Counted from the stretch's first letter, positions 10,024-21,669 are shown. The stretch: DNA of 64,000 bases from Cercospora beticola (GCF_033473495.1 NC_088943.1:1282001-1346000), one strand, 5' to 3'. Notes: a model not told the origin generated them from the sequence alone. Translations and numbers: made by a program.

Positions 10024-12420
10024 ATGATAGACATGCCGCGGCACCCCAAGCCACAAGAGCTCAAGCTCAGCGAGAAAGGAGTACGAGAGAACGGTGTGCA
10101 GCCTGGGCCGAACAGCAGTCCTATGAACCTTCAGGGCGTGGATTTGGGTTCCTTTGGAGGCGGTTTCGAGCACGACGTAGCCGCAGGACTGACACCTCTA
10201 CCCAAGGAACAGGGCAAATATCCACAATCGCCGCCAGGATCTCCACGGGCGCACAACAGGGATTCGTCAAAGAATCTCTTGAGCAGCTTCCGGAACAAGC
10301 TGTCCAACGAACAGGAGGAGAGAAAGAACTCGCGGCAGGGAAGAAACGAGAAAGAGGAGTACCGACCAGGAACGAGTTCAGTCTCCAAGATATACCATTT
10401 GAGGAACAACCCAGGGAGCACACCGGAATTGAGTCTGGTAGGAAGTCAGGAGGCAATCTCAAAGCAATCATCGGAAAGTGAGTTCTCGCCCTTTGCGCAC
10501 GTGCAAGTGAAGTCATTGTGAGCTCGTGCGAGTCACGATTCGCTGATGCCTAGCCGACACTGGTGGCTCAATGGCATCTGAATGCCACGAGCCATGTGAA
10601 TTGCATATGAATGGAACAATCAATGCCAGATTGAATGCGCAATACTGAAAAGAGGAACACGCGCTGACCACAGAAGTGACAGGTGAAAAGCCAGCCCTAC
10701 CGGCCAGACCGCAACCTACGCCAAAGCATAGCCAGGATAGCACCGCTTCGCGACAGAGGTCGGAGAGTAAGAAAGAGAACAAAGGCCTTCTTGGACGCAT
10801 GGGCAGAAGAGCATCGGTTCGAAGGGGTTCTAACGCGACAGGATCGAGACCTGCGACATTGAACGGCGACGGGAACCAGTCCGGAGACGGGAACAAGCAT
10901 GATAAAGATTCGTTCGATCATCAGTCACAACACATGGCTCCTTCAGACAACGACTGGCCAGGATCGGACGCGAGACTGAAGGGCAAACACAAGGAGGACA
11001 AACGAGGAAAATCCGAAGAGCGCTCAATGGCGATCGCTAGTCAGGAGAATCTCTCGTCCTCGTTTCCAAAGGCGAAAGACAAGAAGGAGGGTGGCGGTTT
11101 CATGAGCGGGCTCAAGAAAGCGACAGGAGGCTTTCTGGGCCGCACCAAGAGCGACTTTAAGTCCCACATACCCGACAGTGAATATGTCATCAAGGTGATC
11201 AACCTTCCACTTATCGAACAGACACGGGCCACTCGCATTAGCAAAGATCTGGCTTCCTGTCGCGACAAGACGGAGTATTGGATGCCGGCGTTGCCTTGGA
11301 GGTGCATTGAGTGAGTAATGGGTCTGCCGAGCTATCTGTCATTATTGCTAACATGTACAGCTACCTCAACACGAATTGCGAGAACGAGGGTCTGTATCGT
11401 GTCCCTGGCAGTGGACCGCAGGTCAAGCACTGGCAACGACGATTCGATCAGGAACTGGATATCGACCTGCTCGACGCAGATATCAAAGACACGAACGAGA
11501 TTGCGAGCATGCTCAAGGCCTGGTTCCGCGAGCTGCCTACTGAAGTCATGCCAGCCTCGCTGCAAAAGTCCTTGGGTGCGGAACTGGAGAAACAGAATCC
11601 AAACTACAGGAACCAAGGCCAAGAGGCACCCCAACTGCTACGCGATGCCCTCTCGGAGCTCCCACCATTCAACTATTATCTCTTGTTCGCCATAACCTGC
11701 CACCTGTCTTTGCTGCTTACCAACAAGGACCGCAACAAGATGGATCTCAACAACTTGGCGGTCTGCGTCGGGCCGTGCTTGAACCTGGAGCGATGGCTCT
11801 TCAACTATTTGGTCGGTGATTGGCGGCATTGCTGGCAAGGTTGCTTCACCGAGAAAGAGTATCTCAACATCGAGCGACTCGTCGAAGACGGCCACGATCC
11901 AGATAAGATTACTTTCAAGAAGAAGCCTATGGGTGACGAGCATTCGCTGTCCAACAGCTTATGGGCGTCGACGATTGGCGACGACGCGCCATCGGAAAAC
12001 ATGTCTACCGATGACCGCGCTATTAGCAGTGGCAGCAGCAACCAACAAGGCAGCAACTACGACCGCCGAGGCTCGCACGTGGACCTGCACAATCGTGGGA
12101 ACAATAATGCAAATCCAATGACCTATGTACCCGCGGGAGCCAATGCCTATGGAGGCAACCATGGCTTGGGCATTGAGCAGGAGATCCAACGACCCTCCAC
12201 AGCTCAAGGAGGGCCACCTCCAATGAACACGACCGGCATGCAGCAGCAGCCCCAACAACATCAGAAGACCAGGTCCAACAGCTCTACACCCCGTGTGGGC
12301 CATCAGCGGAGCCGTAGCGACCTGCCTCCTGCAACGCCGGTAAAGACGAACGCTGATTACGGTTTCCCAGTTCGCTCATCATCACGACCGCCTTCAAGAT
12401 CATCCATGCGTCGAGGATGA
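10024..12420 (+). CDS. RhoGAP-domain protein
   Basis: GTPase-activating protein for Rho/Cdc42-type GTPases, expected at sites of polarised growth. Three exons: 10024-10477, 10674-11310 and 11361-12420. The introns of 196 bp (GTGAGT...CCACAG) and 50 bp (GTGAGT...CTAAC...TACAG) close in frame to 716 residues. Residues 1-330 are low-complexity and basic. The RhoGAP domain (about 360-560) begins near PWRCIDYLN and includes the arginine finger in GLYRVPG. Later conserved stretches include ELPTEVMP and KMDLNNLAVCVGPCL. The C-terminus is disordered, with Ser/Gln/Asn runs. A short block before the domain (EYVIKVINLPLIEQTRATRISKD) looks conserved. The start could also be the in-frame ATG at 10036. Confidence 0.92.
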
Positions 12421-13398
12421 ATGACTTAGCCCTTGGCCAGACAAGATTGGCTTGACACGAGGTCAGCGAAAGGACACCGATTCAGCAAACACTAGCTCGG
12501 GTTGCTCCCACCATCGTCGCTTCGGAATGTGCTACTGCTATGCCACGACGCGTTCTGACATCTGCGAACTACGAACCCACTCCTCCGTCCCATCAGCTGT
12601 TTACGGATACCCCACTTGTTGCGCTTTGCCGCGAAGGAGCGACGGAGTTCACATTATCTCACTCGGACAACTTGCGTCAGCAAGCTGTCTCTTTTCGATA
12701 CCATACTGGAGCATAGGCGCTGGGCGCGATTAATGGCTACATGACCGATCTTGATTAGTCTTCTGAGCGAGCTGTGAGTCCAGGCTCAAAAGCTTCTTAC
12801 TCCAAAGGTCTCTTCGCTTGAAAAGTCCCGATTTTTCGAGGCGGAGCCTGCTGCTTGCATGTTTTAACTACGGGACGTGGGGCAATGAGGCCAGTGTACG
12901 ATTATAGCTAGCTAGCGAGACGCTATGAAATGTTGTGATGCGCAGCTCCTCTCCGAGCATTCCTTTCTCTACCGATTCGTCATAATCTGTTCGAAACGAG
13001 CTGAAAGCAACTACCGATTCTCACAGGATCCTGCCACTGCCAGACCTGGTCAGTACGAGAGCACATGCGCCACATTCACTCGTTTGATCAGCTGCAGGCA
13101 CCGTTTGCCCATTCCACAGGACCGTTAGGAGAGCAGCAAATGTGAGGGCAAAGTCACAGCTGCCTGGCAAGAATCGGCCAATGAGGATCAAGTATGTTGC
13201 TCGATCACATTCATATGAGCTCAGCTCTGCAGGAGCTGCACTGTGAAGTTCACCTGGGATCGATGCGGCCCCTCTTCTTTGCCAGAATGACTTTCTCTTC
13301 GACAATAGAACATTGCCTACCCACCAACAATCACTCATCAATCAATAACGACAATCAAGCCCTGTTGCAACAATTGGGTCACGAGGATTATCGTCTCC
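12421..13398. other. Intergenic between two plus-strand genes
   Basis: 3' flank of the RhoGAP gene and promoter of the F-box-like gene. I see only short, overlapping frames and no structured RNA or repeat. Confidence 0.5.
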
Positions 13399-14186
13399 AT
13401 GGAACGTCCTATCAGAGACAATATCACGCGGCATGATTCCCTTACCGACGTCCATGAGGAAGATTTGTTCGAAGATGCGAGGTCTAGTTGCAGTGAGGTG
13501 GTAGACCAGTTGGAGGCAGTCGAAGACAAGGTGAATTTGTTTGTTTCCGAGCGAACATTTCTTCTCCGGCTGACATTTCTGATCAGACCCTTTCGGCATC
13601 TACTCGTGTATTCCAGACTGCAGAGCTACTGGAGCGCATATTGCTGCATGTCGTGACCAAGAGTGACCGTACCAGTGCACGGACACTCTTGCGAGCTAGC
13701 GCAGTGAACAAGGCCTGGCGTGAGGCCATTGCCAAGTCTCTAGAGCTCCAGAGACGAATGTGGTTATGCCCTCGCCCGCAGTCGTTCTCAGGCCATGACG
13801 ACTATGACTACAGCATCAAAACAGTTGTCTACTTCAATCCTATTCTCTGGGCGACGCAGCCCAAACACTGCACAATCGACGTCACGAATGCTCAGCTCAG
13901 CACGGGAAGCCGAGGGCCGGGAAGTTGGCGCCAAATGCTGGTCGCTACAGCAAGCCGAGCCAAGTTTCATGTATTAGTTGAAGTGGGAGACCTTCCGGTT
14001 GCGGTCGTAGAGTGCAACGCCGACATCACAATGGGAATGCTGCTGGACAGGGCGAGGAAGAATGCGGCCACGAGTTCAGATCTGGAAAGGCCCGTGAAGA
14101 AGTACGTCTGCAAGGAGTACATCTGCATCCAAGGTAATTTGCCAGAGTGGGAGACGTGCGAGAAGTGTCTAGGCCTCGAAGTATGA
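13399..14186 (+). CDS. F-box-like protein
   Basis: Two exons, 13399-13530 and 13587-14186, with a 56-bp intron (GTGAAT...CTGAC...ATCAG) joined in phase 0 to give 243 residues. The segment TAELLERILLHVV...LLRASAVNKAWREAIAKSLELQRRMWL matches the layout of fungal F-box domains (hydrophobic helix, VxKxWRxAI, then the L-Q-R-x-MWL end). Such proteins typically bind Skp1 and recruit substrates to SCF ubiquitin ligases, though many small fungal members are uncharacterised. The C-terminal part has four cysteines (KYVCKEYICIQG...CEKCLG) that are not assigned to a known fold. The start has a good context (CTCCATGG). The substrate is unknown. Confidence 0.72.
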
Positions 14187-14682
14187 ACGTTTCGCAGATC
14201 GCACTGAGGGAGAAGGGCGGGGATGATGACATCGATCTGATACTACGGCTTCGACATTAGCGGGTCACAATGGCCACGATGGAGGCGCGATGGAACTGCG
14301 ATTAGAGTCATCGCCCAAACCAGCGAGAGCCATCTCTTTGGCAAGACCTTCGAATTCGAGGTCTCAACTCTCCAAGCATGGAGGGACAAAGGTACCGGAT
14401 GCCATCGAACACGAGACCATGGTTGGAAAGAGCTCGAGCACGTTCGGCTGTACTGTGCGCCCCGATAGCCGCTTGCATACGTATACCGCGTTGCCAAAGG
14501 GAAGGGTTCTGAGAAATTGAAGACGTCGATGTCATATTGCTGCGCAGATTGGGCCAAAATCTCCTTGTTAAACCTCACGCCAACAACGAATGATCGCAGC
14601 AGTCAGCATCTCACAAATCAACGACGCAGCCTTCAATATTACCAAAATTCCATTGCATGCACTACAAATTATACATGTATAT
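14187..14682. other. Convergent intergenic region
   Basis: Lies between the 3' ends of the F-box-like gene and the hydrolase gene. I see nothing beyond presumed 3' untranslated sequence. Confidence 0.5.
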
Positions 14683-15780
14683 CTACGCCTTCACCGGAAA
14701 CTTCTTCCCCAACCACTCCTTAATAATCTCCGCAATCTCCTCAGGCTTCTCATACAAAACCCAATGTCCAGCATCCACAACCTTCTCCTCCAAATCCCCC
14801 ACCAACCCCTTCTCCTTCGCATCCCCCATCAAATCCACCCTACACACCCAATCCCCCGTCTGCCCAATATACAACAACGGAACCTCAATCTTCGTCCCAT
14901 CCTTCTTCTCCACCAACTCCCTCTCATCCTCAATCATCGTATTATTCTTCAAAGAATGGTAATACTGCACCGGCCCCTCAAATCCATCCCGACACAAACG
15001 CTCCTTGAATCGTTGAAACAGTACAGGATCTTTCGCATAAGGTTTCAATTCTACTCTCTTCCCTCCAGCCCATTTCCCTTTTCCATCCACATAATCATCC
15101 ATAGCATGCGGAACGCAAAACATTTCTCGCATCCAAATATCTCGTCCTTCTTCACCTAGCTTGTCAGAAATATAAAGTCCATTATTCACATCCCAAAACC
15201 GCTCAACATTATCCCTCATCAAATTCGCCGCATCAGCTCTGGTGAAAAAATTCCAATATTCCCATTGAGGATAACCAAACCTTTTTTCTGTTTCCACATT
15301 CGCAGTTTTGAGATCAAATTTCTCCGAACTAGGAATCTGATACGCTAAACTCAAAAGACTTAAACCTACACAACGATCTTTATGATAGAGATAAAACCGT
15401 TGAGAGGTTGCGGAACCCCAATCGTGGCCGATAGGGATGACGTTGTTGGGGACTTTTTCGTGGTCCAGGATTTGCGTGATGCTGTTGGCTTGGGCGCGGT
15501 AGTTGTAGTATTGGGCGTCAGAGGGTTTGGAGGAGCCGCCGAAACCTAGGAGATCGAGGACGATGAAGGGGTAGGGGAGGGAGAGGAAGGTCGGGATTGC
15601 GCCTGCCCACATGTAGGCGTCGTCCGGGTAGCCGTGGAGGAACATGAGAGTTGGGACATTTTTGTCTAGTTTTGAGTTGAAGTTTGGGGAGAGGTAGTAG
15701 CTGTAGGTGAGGTTGTTGGGGGTTGTGATTATGGATTTGTGTTGGAGCTTGTCCATGTTTGCGATCTGTTGTGCGGCCAT
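14683..15780 (-). CDS. Alpha/beta hydrolase, epoxide-hydrolase-like
   Basis: Single exon, 365 residues. The oxyanion motif HGYP is at 49-52. The nucleophile elbow GHDWG places Asp120 as the catalytic nucleophile, and GHW near 338-340 supplies the catalytic His. An Asp nucleophile points to epoxide hydrolases or haloalkane dehalogenases rather than esterases. Tyrosines in the cap region (YPQWEYWNF, QYYHSL) would fit the epoxide-hydrolase lid. There is no signal peptide, so it is probably cytosolic. The coding strand is A+C-rich in its 5' third and G+T-rich afterwards, with the change near 15400, unlike most neighbours. It is flanked by unrelated genes, so the substrate is unknown. Confidence 0.9.
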   Translation of the reverse strand: MAAQQIANMDKLQHKSIITTPNNLTYSYYLSPNFNSKLDKNVPTLMFLHGYPDDAYMWAGAIPTFLSLPYPFIVLDLLGFGGSSKPSDAQYYNYRAQANSITQILDHEKVPNNVIPIGHDWGSATSQRFYLYHKDRCVGLSLLSLAYQIPSSEKFDLKTANVETEKRFGYPQWEYWNFFTRADAANLMRDNVERFWDVNNGLYISDKLGEEGRDIWMREMFCVPHAMDDYVDGKGKWAGGKRVELKPYAKDPVLFQRFKERLCRDGFEGPVQYYHSLKNNTMIEDERELVEKKDGTKIEVPLLYIGQTGDWVCRVDLMGDAKEKGLVGDLEEKVVDAGHWVLYEKPEEIAEIIKEWLGKKFPVKA

Positions 15781-16311
15781 GATTGAATCTTGCTTGAAAT
15801 CGTTAGGGACATTGGTGTTCTTCGAGGATGCAAAAAGAATGTGATTTGGGGTTCTGATTATACATATTTGCGTTTCTCAAGCAGTGACGTCTATTGCCAT
15901 ACGCTACCCCTCCTCCACCAGTGGTAGTCTAGAACCCAATCTGAATAGGTTCTTCAGTAGCTCTGTGCCGAGAGATCGTCCAGGCAAGTCTGCCGTGCCA
16001 CGCAGTGGCCAAAGAGGAAAGCATAGGCACTGTTGTGGCTTGATGGGAAGGAAGGGCTTCAAGCTCTCTGCTGCGAAGCACTGAGGCACAATAGTGTGAG
16101 CGTTGTCTCCCGCAGTAGGGAACTGACGCGCAGATACCGCCTGTACACGTCTGTCTATAGCTCAACTGTACGGCCATCCTCTTGCGATTTATATTACATC
16201 TCATCATCAACAGTACGTCGGTCCACTGGGACTGCAAAAGCTCGGGACTGCATAAACCCTTGGCATGCCAGGAAAAGCAGCCCAACAAATCATTCAATCT
16301 TCTTGGATTCT
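15781..16311. other. Intergenic: hydrolase promoter and kinase 3' flank
   Basis: No gene seen. An AT-rich stretch near 15855-15870 could serve as a TATA-like element for the minus-strand hydrolase gene, but the match is weak. Confidence 0.4.
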
Positions 16312-18446
16312 TCACGTCTCTTCTGGAGCGCCGGCCTTCATACTCTCGTCAGGATAGATGCTTTCACCATTAGCAGGGGTGTCAAACAATTGCTGATCGC
16401 CTTTGCCGCCCATTTCCATGAATTCTCTTGGGTCACGGGCTGCATCCGGAGCAGGTTCCACCGTGCGCTCGAAATGACCATTAATCTTCTTCGACTTCGG
16501 CTGGCTCGCAGGTCGCTGAGTGTGAAAGCGTGATTGCGAATTCTTCTCCCAGACTTTGATCGGCGGCGCATCCGGCTGAGCTTCAATAACGCGTGACACC
16601 TTGACATCGTTGATGGCCGCGAGCAAAGTGCGCTCTCGCTGTGGTTTGCGCTGTGAGAAATCGAGGTTACCGATCGCACCTGTCAAGCCATCGGTACTAT
16701 CGGTGGGGTTGATGGTGCGAGCCGTAATCCAGGGGTGTTCCAGGCATTCGTCGATTGTGATACGATCTTCGACTTTTGTTGTGAGCATGCGGTCAATGAG
16801 GTCGAGTGCTGGATCGCCGACTGAGTCCCAATACGGCGAAGGATAGTCGAAGCGACCCATCTTGATCTGCTGGCTCAGCGTGTATGGGTTCTCTGGCGAA
16901 TAGAGCTCATCTGAAAATGGAGGAAAGCCGCACAGGCAGATATACAGTACCACGCCTAAACTCCAGACATCGACAGCTCGGGTATAGCGACGGCGATTGG
17001 TCTGTTCAAGAATCTCGGGTGCGACGTATGACGGCGTGCCACAGAGTGTAGTAGTGAAAGACTCTTCGCCGATGATCTTCGCCAGACCAAAATCAGCAAT
17101 CTTGACGTTCAGCTGTTTGTCGACAATCAGAATATTCTCGGGCTTGATGTCCCGATGCACAATGTTTCGCTCGTGCTATTCGCAGTTAGTTTGACACTGA
17201 CAGCGTATGACTTCTGACAACACTTACCAGATACTTGATCCCCTGGAATAGTTGGATGAAGAGCTTACGCGTCTCCACTTCTGAGAGCTTCTGCTTCATG
17301 ACTATCCAGTTGAACAGTTCTCCCTCCGGCGCCAACTCCAAGACCAGGTACACACCATCGGCCTCGTCGAACGTCTCCTTAAGACAGAGCACATTCGGAT
17401 GACTGACTCCCATGAGGACCGCAATCTCCTGTTGTAGTCCTTCCACTTTACTCTTTTCACCAGGTCCACTCCGCTTTTCGAACTTCTTTACAGCATAGCG
17501 CATACCAGTGCTCTTCTCACAGCAGAGGTACACGGTCGCGAAATGTCCTTTGCCAAGCTGACCTTGAATGGTATATTGTTGGCGGAAACCGCTGCCACTC
17601 TCTTTGGTCCGAGGGTACCTGAAGATGAATCGTGCATCGCTCACGATCGAGATCTCGTCTCCGTCTTGGAGCTCGCGTCTCTTGTTGCGTCCAATGAGCT
17701 GATCATTGACATATGTGCCATTTCCGCTCAGATCCTCGAGCACCGCAGTGGTGGCGCCAGATTTGTTCTCGGCGAAGATCAAACAATGCCTGTTGCTCAC
17801 TACTGCGCTTTTCACGATCTTGTCACATTCTGGATGTCGTCCGATCAGATATCCGCCAGCAGGCACACCGTTTGCGTCCTTATCAGCTTCGTACGCTTCC
17901 TCTTGCTTTTTCCATTCTCCCTTCTTGACTTTCTGCCGCCCATTGGGCTTGCCTGTGCTGTGGAGCGGCACTGGGCATGCAGCGCGTTTACGCAACGTCA
18001 GGGCAGCTGTGTGGCCCTCTGCCGGCACAAGATAGCCCCATACTCCCTCGCCCTCCTCGTCCTCAACTTCGTACGTTACTGGCGCCGGTGTCAAGAACTG
18101 AGAGTAGGGCTGGGTGTCGCCGTACGGTGAAGAGAGGCCGGCAAAACGCTGTGATGGAGGTGGACTGCTGGCTGGCGGCGTTCGCTGTTCGCGCTCCTTC
18201 TTGGACGGCGGAGGTGATGCTGTCTCGTTCGCCGTCGAGGCAGTGTCTTGGTTCGTGATGGGTGATGGGAATGGGCCTTGCTTCACGTCCTCGGGACCAG
18301 ACAGCCGATTCGATCTTCGCGGCTTCTTGGGCTCATCGTGAACTTCGCCAGTGGATTGCTGGGGTTAGGTCAGCATCTGCGAATGAGCTACGCGCAACGA
18401 TACTCACTCTTCCGCGCTTGAGCGAGCTGTTGTCCTGAGGCGACAT
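16312..18446 (-). CDS. CDS1: FHA-domain checkpoint kinase, Chk2/Cds1/Rad53 type
   Basis: DNA-damage and replication checkpoint serine/threonine kinase, nuclear. Three exons: 18408-18446 (13 codons), 17228-18358 and 16312-17175, with introns of 49 and 52 bp, giving 677 residues in frame. An FHA domain lies at about 180-255 with the expected GRHPECD, SNRH and NGTYVN motifs. The kinase domain begins about residue 279: glycine loop GQLGKGHFATVY, lysine in YAVKKF, catalytic HRDIKPEN, DFGLAK and the activation segment LCGTPSYVAPE. The N-terminus has TQ and SQ sites near DTQPYSQF, possible targets of ATM/ATR-type kinases. The C-terminal tail is basic and disordered. Having one FHA domain matches Cds1/Chk2 rather than two-FHA Rad53. 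It is divergent from HIS2. Confidence 0.93.
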
Positions 18447-18960
18447 TATCGCTTCCGATCAGCGCCGGATAATCGCTGGGAAGTGACGGTGAAGTTGGCG
18501 ATGATGGACTGCTTTCAGTTTCCCGAGAATCTTGCCAAGCGGATCTGAACGGGAAGAGAAATTAGCGAAAGTGCATCATGCTGAGTCTACGATGCTCGTG
18601 TGTGTGCGACGTCGACCTCGACGACCAGCGCGGCGTGGATGGCGTTGGGAGCTTTGCTGATGCAGCAACCCGCGATCGGCACCAAAAGCGTGTTTCCGCC
18701 CGGATCAAGGCAGCGCGCTGCTTGGAAGCTGCATTGGCAGCAGCCTGGCCCATGATGACTACACCGACCTCCACCCTATAACACAGTACGTCCAAACGTT
18801 TCGTCCGCGCGTGCCACGGTCACCCACGATTACAAGGCTGAAGCGTCTGCAGTCTCAATATAGGCCTGTGTCCGCCTTGTGCTAAGCAGCAGCGGGTAGT
18901 GTAACAACTCTCTCCTTCTCGCAAAACGTTCTTGCTGCATTTTGCGCTGCGCCATCGACG
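18447..18960. promoter_or_regulatory. Divergent promoter region, checkpoint kinase / HIS2
   Basis: 514 bp between two oppositely oriented start codons. No open frame of note is present, so it presumably carries both promoters. I could not pin down specific binding sites. Confidence 0.55.
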
Positions 18961-19935
18961 ATGCCTTTCTCCCATCACTCACATTCGGGCCAGTTCTGCG
19001 GCCATGCTGCCAATACTTTGGAGGAGGTTGTGCAGACTGCCATTCGTCTCAAAATGTCAACCTTCTGCATGACCGAGCATATTGCTCGGCAGGAGGTTGA
19101 CTTTTACCCCGAAGAGTCAGAAGTCCATACCATGGCCACCCTCGAGAAGCTTTTCGACGACTACTATCACGAAGCACGGCGTTTGCAGAAAGCGTACGCT
19201 GATCAGATCCAATTGCTCGTGGGCTTCGAAGGAGAGTGGATTCGTGATTATTCCTTGGAACTTATCCAGGATCTGCTGAAGAAGTATCCTGTGGATCTGT
19301 TTGTGGGGAGTGTTCACCATGCTCACACGATCCCGATTGACTTCGATACCCCAATGTATCATCAAGCACGTGAAGCTGCAGGCGGCAGTGACGAACGCAT
19401 CTACGAGGACTATTTTGACTCTCAGTACGATATGCTGAAGGCTTTGCAGCCTCCTCTCATTGGACACTTTGACCTCATCAGGCTGAAAGGTGACGAGCCA
19501 GATCGAAGCTTCCGAACATGGCCAGGTGTTTGGAGCAAGATCGAGCGAAACCTGAAGTTCATCGCCAGCTACGGCGGCGTGCTTGAGATTAATACCAGTG
19601 CGATCAGGAAGGGCATGGCCGAAGCATATCCGCAAAGTGAAATCTGCAAGGTAAGCAAGTTGCGCCACTCCTCAATGCTTCTCACTGACGTCGACCAGGA
19701 ATTCAAGGATATGGGTGGCCGCTTCACATATTCGGATGATAGTCATGGCGTCGAGCAGGTTGGCTTAAACTACGCCAAAGCACTGGAAAACAACATCGTG
19801 CGAGCCGGCATAACGGAGTTATACTGTCTGGCACCCACGACTGACAAGACGAAAGTGCATGATGAGCGCTTTCCCACTGTTTGTTGGGAACCTATTCCTA
19901 TCGAAACGATCAAGGCCCACGCGTTCTTCCAATGA
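18961..19935 (+). CDS. HIS2: Histidinol-phosphatase, PHP type
   Basis: Dephosphorylates L-histidinol phosphate to histidinol, the penultimate stage of histidine synthesis, in the cytosol. The PHP metal-binding motifs are clear: HHSHSGQFCGHA at the N-terminus, FCMTEH, GSVHHAH, GHFDLIRL and the C-terminal SDDSHG. The frame is open through a likely 48-bp intron at 19651-19698 (GTAAGC, branch CTCACTGAC, GACCAG). This length is a multiple of three and contains no stop. Removing it joins SEICK to EFKDMGG and gives 308 residues; reading through gives 324. The motif quality and the atypical inserted sequence favour splicing. A single copy beside a checkpoint kinase has no obvious operon-like meaning. 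Confidence 0.93.
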   Translation: MPFSHHSHSGQFCGHAANTLEEVVQTAIRLKMSTFCMTEHIARQEVDFYPEESEVHTMATLEKLFDDYYHEARRLQKAYADQIQLLVGFEGEWIRDYSLELIQDLLKKYPVDLFVGSVHHAHTIPIDFDTPMYHQAREAAGGSDERIYEDYFDSQYDMLKALQPPLIGHFDLIRLKGDEPDRSFRTWPGVWSKIERNLKFIASYGGVLEINTSAIRKGMAEAYPQSEICKVSKLRHSSMLLTDVDQEFKDMGGRFTYSDDSHGVEQVGLNYAKALENNIVRAGITELYCLAPTTDKTKVHDERFPTVCWEPIPIETIKAHAFFQ

Positions 19936-20646
19936 TACACGGCTTCTGTTTCGATAGATTGACATAGACCATAGATAAGATCACGTTCCTCTTCGAGATG
20001 GCTTGTGAGGAGCTCCGACAGATTCTTGTCAGCAGAAAAGCGATTCCCCACAGGTCGCCTTCACTTGTTCTCTCCACAAAACCTGTCAAGTGAATTCCAT
20101 CCCGAAGTGGTAATTGCAGCTTGCTTTCTACATTGAGTGCACCCAATCTGTACAATAGGTATATGTCGACTCTAGAGATAAGGAGCTTACCAGGGGCGTT
20201 TGAAGAGTGTTTCGTAGCTGTCGAGGCTGTGTACACTTTACTAGACTCGGGAACATGTTGGCGGTGGAAGAAGATGTGGAGATGTGTGGATGAATGATGG
20301 AGTTGGGTATCGGAGCTGTACCTGGTACCTTGCACTGTTGCACCCAGCTGCCACCAATCACCACTGACACGCATCGCCTAAACCGCGCTGCAGCATCAGC
20401 TTGAGAAGCTCATTGCTCACCAGCTCAGCAGCCAACAAACAATGGCGTCACAGCGGCGGCTGACGATTGCGCAAACCAACCCGCCAGACGCGGCCAGTCG
20501 GTTGACAAACCCTGGAAACTTCCAAGGGTCAAAGCTCCCAATGCGCGCGGCAGCGGCAACCCACGATTCCAGGGTCCTGCCTTGTGCCCAACGTCAGTTT
20601 TTAAAACTGTGTCCATTCACTAGCTCCGAGAGCTCTTGCCTTGCAG
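19936..20646. other. Intergenic between HIS2 and FKBP gene
   Basis: 3' flank of HIS2 and promoter of the FKBP gene. Only short shadow frames are present. Confidence 0.5.
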
Positions 20647-21208
20647 ATGTTTTCATCTACTCTTCGCCGCAGCTTCACCACTAAAACAACAACCAAACCA
20701 CAAATCTTCAAATCCTCTTTCTCCCACACAGCTTTCAGAATGGGTGTCACCAAGGAGATCATCAGCCCAGGCGATGGCGTCACCAAGGCAAAGGCTGGCG
20801 ACAACATCAGCATGGAGTACACTGGCAAGCTCACAGATGGCACGCAGTATGTGCTCAATCTATCATACTACCAACCTTGAACTTTTGCTGACATGAAGAC
20901 GCACAGATTCGACTCCTCCGTCGGCCGCGGCGACTTCGATGTCAGAATCGGCACTGGCCAGGTCATCAAGGGCTGGGACGAGGGCATCCTCGAGACTGAT
21001 GGAGGCATGACTCTCGGCGAGAAGGCTAAGCTCACCATCACTGGTGACTATGCCTATGGCTCTCGCGGTTTCCCGGGTCTTATCCCACCAAATGCTACTT
21101 TGGTCTTGTATGTTCACCTACCTAAACTTCAGAAACTTGAAGTGGACTGAAACTGACTTTTGCGACAGTGACGTGCAGCTCAAGGCTATCAACGGCAAGA
21201 AGGCCTAG
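20647..21208 (+). CDS. FPR1: FKBP12-type peptidyl-prolyl isomerase with optional N-terminal leader
   Basis: Peptidyl-prolyl cis-trans isomerase, target of FK506 and rapamycin. Exons run to 20846, then 20907-21107 and 21169-21208, with introns of 60 and 61 bp (both GTATGT). From the ATG at 20740 (MGVTKEIISPG) the product is 115 residues, close to FKBP12 size. The ligand-pocket residues are present in YTGKLTDGTQFDSS, QVIKGWDEGI, DYAYGSRGFPGLIPPN and TLVFDVQL. A second, in-frame upstream ATG at 20647 adds 31 residues rich in Ser, Thr, Arg and Lys with no acidic residue, which looks like a mitochondrial presequence. The upstream ATG has a weak context (C at -3, T at +4) and the downstream one a strong context (A at -3, G at +4), so both forms may be made. 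The isomerase call is firm; dual targeting is inference. Confidence 0.94.
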
Positions 21209-21669
21209 ATGATGTTGAAGCATTCTGCATCTGCAGTTGGGTTCCGGCCAAATGAGTCCGAACTCACGACCTGATGATGTGCATCTCGGTGCTGGATGAC
21301 CAATCTGGTCCACATCAAGCACACGATGAAATGCTTCAGGTTGCATGATAGATCATGGAAAACAACAAATGAAAATACAAATCAAAGGCTACCACGATCA
21401 CACGCGAACATTCTCACTTTTCACAAATGCGCTGTGATCTAATTGCTAATGCTTGGAGGACAGACGTGGGCACTTCGTCCGCCTGTGTTTTGTGACACAG
21501 TCAAACACTACTGGCAGACGTCTTCACCTCTACTGAACCATCTCTGGCAAAGGTCCCCTTTTGATTTTGAGACCAACGACTCGTCTCTCTGCGCTCATAC
21601 CCAACGCAGCAACCTTTCATGCCCCTTCACGGCACCATGTCTCGGCTTCGAAATTTGAGCATCTCCCCC
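21209..21669. other. Convergent intergenic region
   Basis: Lies between the FKBP 3' end and the 3' end of the next minus-strand gene. I see nothing in it beyond presumed 3' untranslated sequence. Confidence 0.5.
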
